Source: Telmatactis stephensoni
Taxonomy: Eukaryota; Cnidaria; Anthozoa; Actiniaria; Isophelliidae
Assembly (NCBI GenBank): GCA_029948255.1
Contig: JALIZF010001679.1
Location: forward strand, 372,001-436,000
Reading direction: 5' to 3'
Length of the DNA: 64,000 bases
Part shown: positions 38,352 through 50,753 of the stretch, in pieces
Position numbering within the stretch: the stretch's first letter is position 1
Layout of the letters: each line of letters opens with the position of its first letter
Program-made: the position numbers and the translations under genes
The notes under the pieces: generated by a model
The model's input: only the letters and a program-made list of their open reading frames with translations
What the model was told of the DNA's origin: nothing
Databases searched by the model: none

Positions 38352-38462
38352 AACACTTATTGACTGGGACCGAGGGAAACAGTATGTTTTGTCGTCCCGA
38401 CATTGGCGGTTGAGGGACCACAAAACATACTGCTTTCCCGAGGTCCCAGTCAATAAGTGTTT
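38352..38462. repeat. Long hairpin
   Basis: AACACTTATTGACTGGGAC pairs with GTCCCAGTCAATAAGTGTT; pairing continues with ACAGTATGTTTTG and CAAAACATACTG. The arms are about 45 bases. Confidence 0.85.
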
Positions 38463-38463
38463 T

Positions 38464-38905
38464 GTTATATACCAACTGTCAAAGAACAAAATAAAAAGCA
38501 AAACGTCGCTGCCTCGTTAAAGTTTTTAATCAAAATTCACATAAAACTGACCTTTTTATCACACATAGTTTTTCGGAGAATTGTTGCAGCTCTTTTGGTG
38601 ACATTCCTGGTTGATTATCATCTTTTTCTCGGAATAAATGTTGTATATTGGTCTTAAAAGATTGGCAATAAACACGAGTTTTGCCTCATGCATGTCCGAA
38701 TGAATGAATTTGTAAACGCGCGCTGCCAAAAACGCGCCTTCAAAGCTCAATCTACTTCCGGTTTTGTTATTACCGGTCAATAAAACTCACTGTTGCCCGC
38801 TGAGAGTTGTTGCTGGGGAAACAGCAAAATTTGTTGACGTTCACGTGATGCGCTCTCGCCCAATCAGAGCACGGAAAAACTTGACTTTGACAGTTGGTAT
38901 ATAAC
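38464..38905. repeat. 442-bp MITE
   Basis: The ends GTTATATACCAACTGTCAAA and TTTGACAGTTGGTATATAAC are perfect inverted repeats. The interior has no gene. It sits directly beside the hairpin at 38,352-38,462, so the two may be parts of one element. Confidence 0.75.
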
Positions 38906-40349
38906 AATAACAATTATTAGATAATAATGATTTAATAATTTACCTAGCACCTGATCAACAGTAAAAATTATCTCATGCGCGTGACAACTTATTAAAACCA
39001 AAAATTAGCCTGGGTGAATTAATGCTGTTCAGCACAAGGAAGTCTAGAACTCTCAGGCAAGAACAATCACTTTTAGATGCCTTTGTTTGCAATAACGACT
39101 AAACAAAGATCATTTTCAGTTTACATCACGCTACTATTTGCTCTACAACATGCAGAGAATTAACATTATTAACAGCATTTTCTTTGCTGGACTTCAGTAT
39201 CGAAGAGCATAGAGGCACACCAGTTCTTAATCACAAGTTTGTGATTTCAAAGATCCATAATGCCATCAAAAATTAGCCTGGATAAATATGTATTTTGTGC
39301 TGTTTAGTACAAGAAAGCAGTCAGCTGGATCTCTTAATTAAACAGGCCGGAATTATGACCAAATAGATGCCATCGTTTGCCGCACATATTTTCAGTTTGA
39401 CCAAAACTATATTTGCTGTTTCATTTTCATATGAGGCTAGGAGAGTAAACACACTGCTGTTTTATTTTATAATATAGGCAAATTGATGGATTAGAACTGC
39501 CTTTAAATGATGCAAGGTTTATTAAAGGAGTACCCTTTATATAGCACGCGTTAAGCTATATTTCTACTCAGGGGTGGATCTTTGTGCCCCAACACTGACA
39601 TGTACAACATATTTCAAACTATCAAAAAAGGAATTGTTGTTGCATGTCATAAGCTTATGGAAGTCTTTCTAGTTTTAAGTGTTTCAGTGTTTATTAAACA
39701 AGAAACGAAACATTCGGTTTCAGTTTAATTGATAAATGAAAAATGCTCTTTTTCCGTTTCATTCTTATACAATTAAATCATAAAAGTGTTTATATATAAA
39801 ATAATTGAAGAGCATTTCTTTAAACTTATAGCAAGTTCTCGTGTAGAAACTTCCTTTTATATCGATGAAAATGAATTGTTAAAATCTCATTTCCATGAGT
39901 TAAAGAGGAAAAGCTAGGGAAACAATAATTAATCTGTTATCATACCGAAAGTTTCATTTTGCGAAAACTCACATTTGTTCACTCGAGATATTGGGGGATA
40001 TTGATAGCACAGTTCTTTCAATTTGAAAGCATGGATTGATTCTTAATTCTTCAAAGATTCTTTACCTCTTGTCAGTTTTAGTTTCCACAGTTTTACATAA
40101 ACAAATCAACAATTAAATCTGAATTAAGCTGCTTTTTGATTTTTTACACTCAGGCAGAGTTTTGACAACAAGCTCTTTTGGACTAGTTGTGCATGATGTT
40201 CTGAGCCAAAGCCCGATCGCTGAAAGTGTTTGTTGGTGAAGAGCACGTCAAGTACATGAAGTACTCCAAGTGCTTTTAAGGATCCAAATTATTTTTTTAC
40301 GAGAAGGTTCGACGTAATAAACGTTTTGCATAATTCATTAACCAGCGCC

Positions 40350-40355
40350 TATAAA
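40350..40355 (+). promoter_or_regulatory. TATA box of the Cys-rich peptide gene
   Basis: TATAAA lies 58 bases before the ATG at 40,413, which leaves room for a start site near 40,380 and a short 5' UTR. Confidence 0.5.
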
Positions 40356-40412
40356 CAACCGCCCTACACTCAGCTAGGCATCACTTTGGTTTACCGCTGA
40401 GGTGCTGCAAAC

Positions 40413-41358
40413 ATGAAGTTCTCTCTTGCCTTGTTGTTTATTTTTGGATTCATTGCCATTGCCATCGCTTCTCCTCTCGAGAAAGAGGCCGAAGACAATG
40501 CGGCTGCTCCTGCAGGTATTTTACTTGTAGCGGCTTTTGCCGCTCAAGTTATCTTAAAAGTTTTAAAACACAGGTTTTTCGTTTTCTTATCGATTTTAAC
40601 ATGTTGTCATTTTCTTTGCCGCAGAAGAAACTGATGATAAAGACCTAGAGATGGAACAAGATGAAGAGCAAGGCAAGTCAGATATACTATAATTATATCG
40701 CTGTCTTTTCAGTTTTAATTGAAAGTACTTTAGCTTTAGTTTAAGTTGACTTTGATAAATGTTTCATTCTTCAATCCAGAAGATCCTGAAACTGAAGACT
40801 CTGAAGACAGTGATGCTGCTCCTGCAGGTATTTTACTTGTGTGCTTTTGGCTCAATTTATCTTAAAAGTTTTAAAACACGTTTTTCTTTTTCAAATCGAT
40901 TTTAACATGTTGTCATTTTCTTTGCCGCAGAAGAGACTGATGATAAAGACCTAGAGATGGAACAAGATGAAGAGGAAGGCAAGTCAGATACTATCACATC
41001 GCTCTGTGTCTTTTCAGTTTCAATTGAAAGTACTTTAGCTTTAGTTTAAGTTGACTTTGATAAATATTTCATTCTTCTATCCAGAAGATCCTGAAAGTGA
41101 AGACCCTGAAGACAATGAAGATACAGAGCAGGATGAAGAGGAGGAAAATGGTAAGAAATGACACATGTATTCCATTATTCATTAAATTGAATATTGAACA
41201 GACTCTAATTGCAAACAAACAAACAAACAAACAAACAAACAAACAAACAAACAAACAAACAAACAAACAAACAAACAAACAAACAAACAAACAAACAAAC
41301 AAACAAGCAAGCAAGCAAACAAACAAACAAACAAACAAACAAACAAACAAACAAACAA

Positions 41359-41390
<32 letters not shown>

Positions 41391-41670
41391 ACAAACAAAC
41401 AAACAAACGAACGAACGCACGAACAGACGAACGAGAAAAACCGAAACTGTCCAAAATTACTACCTAATCTATATTGCCTATCACTTTTATAATATTTCAG
41501 ATGTCGCGAAGCGCCGTTATTGCCGCCATGGCAGACGCCGATGTCGCAATGTGCGCACTTGTAGAACTCGCAGATGTTGCCGCGGCTTTTGGTGGAAGAA
41601 AAAATGCCGTGCCTGTGTTCGTTGTCATTATAGGAGGGTATGCAAATGCTATCCGCATTATCGCGGCTAA
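40413..41670 (+). CDS. Secreted basic 10-cysteine peptide precursor with acidic pro-region (six exons, 160 aa)
   Basis: Exons: 40,413-40,515; 40,625-40,672; 40,780-40,827; 40,931-40,978; 41,085-41,150; 41,501-41,670. All junctions are phase 1 and the sum is 483 bases. Residues 1-20 are a signal peptide (MKFSLALLFIFGFIAIAIAS). Exons 2-5 encode a very acidic pro-region (DDKDLEMEQDEE and EDPE-rich segments), in which exons 2+3 and 4+5 are a duplicated cassette. Exon 6 starts DVAKRR, a likely processing site, then gives about 50 residues rich in Arg/Lys with ten cysteines, including a CC pair and FWWKKKC. An acidic pro-part that neutralises a basic, disulfide-rich peptide is the general plan of many antimicrobial peptide precursors, some of them coral. 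The function is inferred and I recognise no exact family. AATAAA at 41,826 is a polyadenylation candidate. Confidence 0.8.
41213..41412 (+). repeat. (AAAC)n microsatellite in intron 5 of the Cys-rich peptide gene
   Basis: About 200 bases of AAAC with AAGC patches near 41,305 and 41,361-41,388. Open frames of QTNK/VCLF runs are artefacts. Confidence 0.97.
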
Positions 41671-41897
41671 TTCAAGAGAGCATACAGAAAAGGGACAAAA
41701 CCTTTGGAACGAACGTGAAACCTTAGCTTAAATAATTATCTTACTCTTAAAGGAATCTTAATTAATTATTAAAAAGAACAGTTTTTCCTTGTGTTTCATA
41801 ATCTTAAAGTTGTGTGATAAACGTCAATAAAAGAGCATCGAAAATCAACTGTAGTGTGTGTGTATTCATAGTTTTTAGTCGAACGTTCAAGCTAGTC

Positions 41898-42305
41898 CGG
41901 GGAGGGGAGGGGAGGGGGGGATCGGACTCATATATATAAGAGGACGGGGATGCTCGTCGGAAATTTTGAAAATGACCCCTAAAAGATACCGGAGTGGGAG
42001 TGGCAACAATTCATTTCTACCCCTAAAAGGTACCAATTCAAAAACAATAATGGAGAATTAAAGTAATGAAACATTTGTTATCGATGTGCTTTGAAGATTC
42101 AATTCAGATCATCGAAATCGTCCCTTTCATGCTTATTTTATATAGTTTATTTACCTCAAAACAGTCCCTAAAAGGTACCAGCTATGTCTCTGGTAGTCCA
42201 CTTAAGTCTGAGACACCCTCAAAGGTACCAGATTGCAGATTTTGACCCCTAAAAGGTACGACGAGCATCCCCGTCCATTTACGATCGGAGTCCCCCCCCC
42301 CTCCC
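41898..42305. repeat. G-tract MITE, copy downstream of the Cys-rich peptide gene
   Basis: The left end is GGGGAGGGGAGGGGAGG with ATATATAAGA and GGGGATGCTCGT; the right end is ACGAGCATCCCCGTCC and a C-rich run. Same family as 15,036, 19,627 and 24,158, but more diverged. Confidence 0.75.
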
Positions 42306-42509
42306 GGCAAGCTAGTAACAGAATGTAAATAGGACTACTGAGTACATCCTGACGACGTCATGCTCTTGGGGTATTACTGGTTGCCGTACTACCTAACGTA
42401 AACTCAACATCCCCGTGGGGTGGGGGGGGGAGTACTCTTCTATACAGGCTATATAGATATTGTATATCATTTATAGGTGTCCCTAAATACGATTTGCTTT
42501 TCCCTTTTT

Positions 42510-43530
42510 GTACAAATAAAGAACATGGCGCTCGCTAGGCCGAGATTTCAGTAAATTTATTTTGACTGCATTTAATGACTGTTGCATTGCTGGACTTGCT
42601 GAAGATCGAACATAGCAAAACACATCAGGTTTTAAACATTGATCTCAGATAAATCATTCAAACTTTTGTAATGTCATGTAAAATTAGCCTGGGTGAATTA
42701 TTAAATGCTGTTCAGCACAAGGAAGTCTAGAACTCTCAGACAAGAACTATCACTTTTAGATACCTTTGTTTGCAATAACGACTAAACAAAGATCATTTTC
42801 AGTTTAGATCACGCTACTATTTGCTCTACAACATGCATGCAGGGAATTAGCGATATAAATAGATGCCATTGTTTGCAGCATTTATTTTCAATTAACCGGC
42901 AAAACTATCTAGTTTCATTTTCATCTGACGAGAGTAAACACATTTCTATTTGTTCTTATTTCATAATATATATGATATTAGTATGATATAGGGAAATTGA
43001 TGAATAGCGACATCTAATCAGACGGGTAGGCTTGATCTTTTTAAACCCGGGAGTTTTTAGGTGTTTGGAAGCGGTACCTTTTTCATGCTAGAAGTATATA
43101 AAAGTTTTGCATGCGATCTCATGAAATGTAGTGATAGACTTGAACCTGTATTAGAAACTGTCTTTGAGCGTTGAGGTTTATCAAGGGGGTACTATTGTTG
43201 ATATAGCACGCGTTAAGCTATAATTTCTACTCAGGGGCGGATCTTCGTGCCCCAACACTGACATGTGCAACATATTTCATACAATCGTAAAGGAATTGTT
43301 GTTGCATGTCATAAGCTTATGGAAGTCTTCCTAATTTTAACCAAGTGTTTCAGTTGTGCAATAAACAAGAAACGAAACATTGAGTTTCAGTTTAATTGAT
43401 AAAGAAAAAGAGCCTTTTTTCCTGTTTCATTCTTGTACAGTTAGATAATGAAAGTGTTTACATATAAAGTAACTGAAGAGCATTTCAGTGAACTTATAGC
43501 AAGTTCTCATGTACGAACTTTCTTTCATAG
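42510..43530 (+). repeat. Duplicated block downstream of the Cys-rich peptide gene
   Basis: Direct repeat of 38,180-39,900 (with deletions). Its 42,340-43,095 part is also present inverted at 57,727-58,760. Confidence 0.75.
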
Positions 43531-43551
43531 TGATGATTATAAAATATTTGA

Positions 43552-43795
43552 GATATAACGCGCGCGCTGATTGGCTGGCTTCCATGTTTATATCAGAGGA
43601 CAGAGACATGGCTCGCTCAAAAAACGTCGAAAATATTTTATAAAAGCAATATAAAACGATCGCTTATGTCTCTGTACTGTGATAGAAACACTCTGGAAGA
43701 TGTAGAGCACTCGAAAAGCTTGCTTTTTTCTTGCTCTACATCTTCCATCGTGTTTATATCACAGTACAGAGACATGCGCGCGCGTTTTATATTCC
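43552..43795. repeat. MITE with CGCGCG ends and an internal hairpin
   Basis: The ends ATATAACGCGCGCGC and GCGCGCGCGTTTTATAT are inverted copies. Inside, ATGTCTCTGTACTGTGATA (43,668) pairs with TATCACAGTACAGAGACAT (about 43,757-43,775), and TGGAAGATGTAGAGCA pairs across the loop. The sequence is inserted in the downstream block relative to the upstream block. Confidence 0.75.
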
Positions 43796-43799
43796 TTAA

Positions 43800-44182
43800 A
43801 TATGAATTGTTAAATTCAGTACAAATGTAAGTGATAATCAACAACGTTCGAAGCTGATAATATGATTGAGTCGGTTTTGTTTGGTATTTGTAGAGTTCCC
43901 TGCGGGTCATTATGAATTCATCAAGGGCCGTTTCCAGATATTGCCCTACTTACGAGGGCTTAATAACCTGCGATATTGCCCTCGTTCCATACTCAAATAT
44001 GTCCAGAATCACCACTAGATAACATAGGTAAAATGTGTTTTACCAATGGTCATGAATGGTGTCTATTGGTGAATTTCCACAGGGTTCCCTTTACAGGTTT
44101 ATGGATTCCACAGGGAACCCATCATAATCATCGGTATCAATTGCTATGGCTGGTAAAGACTCCATGTTACACAATAATAGTA
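43800..44182. other. No gene seen
   Basis: Intergenic; an ACCAATGGT-type motif related to the tandem repeat at 44,615-44,760 appears near 44,040. Confidence 0.4.
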
Positions 44183-44570
44183 GTGACGATAAATTTCACA
44201 TACCCTCATTTGCCTTTATCTGCCTTCATTCACCTTCATCTGCCTATATCTGCCTTCATCTGCCTATATCTGCCTTCATCTACCCTCATCTGCTTTCATC
44301 GGCCTACATTTACCCTCATCTGCCTTCATCGGTCTACATTTGCCCTCATCTGCCTTTATATATCTCCATTTAACCTCATCTACCTTCATTTACCTTCAGC
44401 TACCTTCATTTACCCTCATTTACCTTAATTTAGCCCCATTTGCTGTCATCTGATGATGGGAAATGACAGGAGATGAAGGCAGATGGGGGTAGATGAAGGC
44501 ATATGAGGGTAAATGAGGGTAAAGGAAGGCAAATGGGGGTAAACGAAAGTTATACAAAATTTATCGTCAC
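44183..44570. repeat. Foldback element built from a CATCTGCCTT minisatellite
   Basis: The ends GTGACGATAAATTT and AAATTTATCGTCAC are perfect inverted repeats. The left half is a 10-12-base minisatellite of TTCATCTGCC/TACCCTCATT units; the right half holds its complement (AGATGAAGGC, AAATGAGGGT). The turn is near 44,447. Confidence 0.8.
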
Positions 44571-44614
44571 GGCCAACATTGGGATGTCAGGTGGGTACCC
44601 AATTCCCTTATTTC

Positions 44615-44760
44615 ACCAATGGAAAATGTCATTTACCAATGGTGAATTCAAGACCCTTCATCTCTCAGTATGAATGCTACTCAACACAGGATACCCAATG
44701 GCCTAATTTCACCAATGGAGAATGTCATTTACCAATGGTGAATTCAAGTTACCAATGGTA
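44615..44760 (+). repeat. Two-copy tandem repeat, about 91-bp period
   Basis: The segment TTTCACCAATGGAAAATGTC...CAATGGTGAATTCAAG recurs near 44,708 with one change. ACCAATGG also recurs within each unit. Confidence 0.75.
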
Positions 44761-44899
44761 CCATTGTTTATATTGTCCACCATCTTGAAAATCGCTTAGC
44801 ATTTCAATAAACTAGAGGCCCAAGAGTACATGCAAGCACAGGGAGCCTGTGTGAACGACACCAATATTATTTGATAGGTATTCTGTGTTTATTCACTCT

Positions 44900-45349
44900 T
44901 ATGTGATGGTTTCAAGTGTTCTATTTCTAATTTCACTCTTTTTAGTATGTGTTTGCAAGTGGTTAACAAGATTATGCATGTTTCTTGCAAATGCCTTCTG
45001 TCATTCTTGAAAGTATCACATTTCAGCGGTCTTTCCCTCATATGCTATGTTGTCTATGTTGTGTTTTCAAGTGTTTAAAAATATGATGTTTTTCTAAAAA
45101 TTCTTTGCTGCAGAATTCACATTTATGTGGTCTTTCTCCTGTGTGTACTTTGAGGTGTCTTTTTAGGTTGTATTTGCAGAAAAATGTCTTATTACAGATT
45201 TTGCATTTATTCTGTCTTTGTTCTGTGTAGATTCTCTCTTGTTCAACAAAATTCTTTGCTGCAAATATCGTGGTATCACAAATTTCAGATTCATGTGGTA
45301 TTTCTCTGTCATTCTTGAAAGTATCACATTTCAGTGGTCTTTCCCTCAT
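44900..45349 (-). pseudogene. C2H2 zinc-finger gene fragment
   Basis: On the minus strand two full fingers are readable in 45,349-45,038: CKICNKTFFCKYNLKRHLKV with a final H, the linker TGERPH, then CEFCSKEFLEKHHIFKHLKT with a final H. An upstream degenerate finger lacks its first cysteine pair. Beyond the stop, 45,050-44,920 shows a decayed finger (QKAFARNMHNLVNHLQTH). The segment GTCATTCTTGAAAGTATCAC occurs at 45,000 and again at 45,308, which marks an internal duplication. No ATG with leader and no other exons are visible, so this is a remnant or a terminal exon of a larger gene. Confidence 0.65.
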
Positions 45350-45559
45350 ATGCTATTTAATATGCAATCATGCGTAACAAAGACTATATAATAAGCGAGA
45401 ACAATCAAACCCAACCACTTGTCGGTTGAGCGGCTAGCGGATCGAGTTCTACTCTGCACATGGAGCTTCGCAGTCCCCAAGAAATCCAAGTACCAACTCT
45501 GAGAGCATGTCAAGAAAGTAGTATTCCCATAGCATCTTCGTGCCGCTCTTGTTAGCTGC

Positions 45560-47933
<2,374 letters not shown>

Positions 47934-48015
47934 CATTATTAATTAATTCATTTTATTTATTTGATATCAATTAGTTTCTTTTTCTTTTTAACATGCTTGA
48001 GCAATGGAAATAGAA

Positions 48016-49738
48016 CTAGACGCACACGTGCGTTCACTCGTGCCCCGGGATCCCCTTTTAGGAGAGGCTCCAATGACCGGCCCCGTTCGTACTCTTCCCC
48101 GAGTCGGGCCACGCTTTCTTCATCATTCCGGGAAATAGTTAACCGTAACATACCTGATTAGTCAATTCGTCTGTCAGCAGCTATTAGTGTTTGCCTTTGC
48201 CCTTCTACTATCATGCATGGGTATTTTATATCTCCGACATGCAAAAATCAGTATTATCTGCGAATATACCAGTTTATTCAACTTCTTATTTCACTATGTA
48301 TCTCAATTTTTTGCTGTAAAGACTTCTACAACGGCGTTTTAACACAACTAGACGCCTAACAGGCGTTCAGTCGGGCTACCTGTATGTAATACTATATTTT
48401 GATCTGCTAACATTGAGAATGATTGACATTAAAAAGTGCATTCAAAATAATCATGACATTGTACAAAATACAGATTGCACTAAATATTTATAAGTAAATA
48501 ATAAAAAAATCATTTTTCCCATTGTTTATTTGGTGTAATTTTGCACTATTTACTAATTCCTGTTTCCTGGCTTAATTATTGAATACACCGTAGTCACCTT
48601 ATTACGCAAAGGAGAGAATCTCCTAGCCTAGTCTTTAATTTCTAGTTAAGAAAAAACATTGTGGATATTGTTAGTGCATTAGTTCGTTTTTAACACAGCT
48701 CTCATGAAGAGCATGACTGTACACCGTGTATAAATAAAGCTTATATAAGCCAACATTATGTGCAAGCAGTAGTGAAATATTATTTAACTTATTAAAACTA
48801 CTGAATTAAAGACAACAATATCTCGGTGTCTTACATGTCTGTCCTCGAGTGAAGTTCGCTCCCACAAATCTTTCTCGTGTTCTCGGACGATCAATACATT
48901 ACAAGTTGATTACAACAGCTGGCATGGCAAGGTCGCCACACCACTGAATTCGAGAATTTCATATTAACGATTAAAAGCAGTCACTAGTACTATCCAAATA
49001 TCTTGAGTTTAGAAATTCCGATTGATAGCCTCCGCCAATTTTGTTCAATTGCTCTCAATCCCTCGCGACAATTCTCGACCACGGGAAGCCTATTGGTCAA
49101 CCTCGTTTTCACGACAGTGTACCCCAAAGGCTTCTGGGTAATTTGCCGATTTGCGACGTTGATAGATAGACCGAAAAGGTAGACCTAGACTCGAGCTACC
49201 ACAGGTAGCCCGAGTAATGATAAACCATGTATTTCTTCGTTCATGTTTCGGATGTTTTATATATGAATAAAAGACATTACGCGACCAAACGCGAGGTCAA
49301 ATAGAAACGTATAAATTGTCTGGTAATAATTTCGATATTCAGTACAAGAACCTCTCAAGATCTCTTGAATGCTCGAATGAGGAATATAATTGACTTCCTT
49401 CTATGTATGTTCGTTAAGCAACATGTAGGATGAGAAATTCGTAGATTCACAGCCCATTCTGAAGCTCTTATAAGTATATAGGTATATCTCGAGTTAAAAG
49501 CTCCACTTTACTTGTCTTACTGCCTGAAAGCTATTTTCTCTGTAGTCGGTCATCTTGCATTCTTAAAGTTCCTAGCTTGCGTTCGCAGTCGCTCAAAGGT
49601 GATGAGTGAAGGGCATTGTTTTAACGTTCTTAACCAATCAGAAGTGCCTCAGGACGAACAGAGGAAAAAAGAAAGAAAAAAAAAAACATTTGCAGTTTAT
49701 AACTCGTTCCTGGCCTATGGCCTGGGCACGAGTAATTA
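48016..49738 (-). mobile_element. Helitron-like non-autonomous element H2 (interrupted by H3)
   Basis: Minus-strand start TAATTACTCGTGCCCAGG; minus-strand end hairpin ACGCACGTGTGCGT then CTAG, with T flanking. ACTCGTGCCC near the 5' end complements GGGCACGAGT near the 3' hairpin. Sequence matches H4 (60,937-61,938) along most of its length, apart from the nested H3. No coding sequence. Confidence 0.65.
48348..49220 (-). mobile_element. Helitron-like non-autonomous element H3, nested in H2
   Basis: Minus-strand start TCATTACTCGGGCTACCTG; end hairpin ACGCCTGTTAGGCGT then CTAG. Flanks on the minus strand are A before TC and T after CTAG. H4 shows the uninterrupted site (CACAATAACAAATC), so H3 inserted between A and T without target duplication, as Helitrons do. 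GGGCTACCTG near the 5' end complements CAGGTAGCCC near the 3' end. It is 873 bp and encodes nothing. Confidence 0.75.
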
Positions 49739-50740
49739 GGATGTTTCAAAATTTGAGAGAAATAAAATACAGAGAATGTATGGTTTGGCTGGACGTTTTG
49801 GCTGGACACCATACATTTCTTTGTAATTTTGACAGGGTTTGAATGTTCATAACATTGTTTCTATTAAGTCAAACTTCCCCAAACTTGGTCAGCAGGCTTG
49901 TTGTATGCTACTGTTTCATGTGATGGGGTATTTTTTTCTGGAACCTTAATTGAGTTGGTTTTACAAACTTGGACCCAGTCCCTTGCTCTTTTTGTTACCG
50001 GCCAATATCCCCCTTTTTGAAATATTCCTGCCGACTTTTCGATAATAAGATTATCCCAACAGGGCTTATTCAACAGTTGGGAGGGAGTTACTGGTATTCA
50101 GTTGTATATTGAGTTTCGGGATAGGATCCTGCAGTGTCGAAAGATAAGACGAGATACTGAGTTTCGGGATAGGATTGGGATGTTAGTTTCGGGAATTTGG
50201 GGTATCAATAAAATTGGGGTAGAGAATCTACACCATTGAAGTGAATGTCGTGCAGCGATGGGGCTGGTAGTCCAGGACTCGCTTTCCTCCCATAACTCTA
50301 TTGTCTGTAGGTCTTTGTGAAGCATTGTTGCACATGAAATAGATTACTATTGCAAATTTCACATTTGTTCTCTCTTTGTTCTGTGTATATTCTCTCTTGT
50401 TCAACAAAATTGGGGTGTCCGGTGCACCTATGGACACCTCTGGATCCGCCCCTTGAGAAACGGGTGTGTTCTTAGTGTGTATACGATGATCAAAGCAGTT
50501 TATTGTCTTTAAGACTTTTATTGTTCAAATTTCCGATTAATCTGACCAGCAGATACAATTCTGATTATTTTTACAACTTTGGCAATATGCAAATTCGATA
50601 ATGGCCTATTGCTTTATAAACAATAAAAATATCATACAGTAAAACGACAAAATTGATACCATTACTTAGAAATTATATACAAACCTCTTGAAATTTGTTG
50701 CCTATTTACAAATTATTTCAACTAAATTTAATACTAAAAT
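49739..50740. other. No gene seen except a zinc-finger scrap
   Basis: On the minus strand 50,415-50,330 resembles part of the zinc-finger remnant at 45 kb (NFVEQERIYTEQR then NKCEICN). The rest is intergenic and includes the HES gene's likely 3' UTR (from 50,753 down; AATAAA complement at 50,517-50,522). Confidence 0.5.
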
Positions 50741-50753
50741 TCGATCATATGGT

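Larger units (their letters stand above)
38180..39900 (+). repeat. Duplicated block upstream of the Cys-rich peptide gene
   Basis: Segments match 42,510-43,530 in the same order, for example TTAGCCTGGGTGAATTA (39,004 and 42,683) and ATAGCACGCGTTAAGCTATA (39,541 and 43,203), an offset of about 3.67 kb. This suggests tandem duplication of a unit containing the gene, with the second gene copy later lost. Confidence 0.75.

Noticed and set aside
41069..41492. VCLFVCLF and QTNKQTNK open frames
   Set aside because: Translation of the (AAAC)n microsatellite inside intron 5 of the Cys-rich peptide gene.
44146..44428. Open frames rich in ICLHLPISAF
   Set aside because: Product of the CATCTGCCTT minisatellite.
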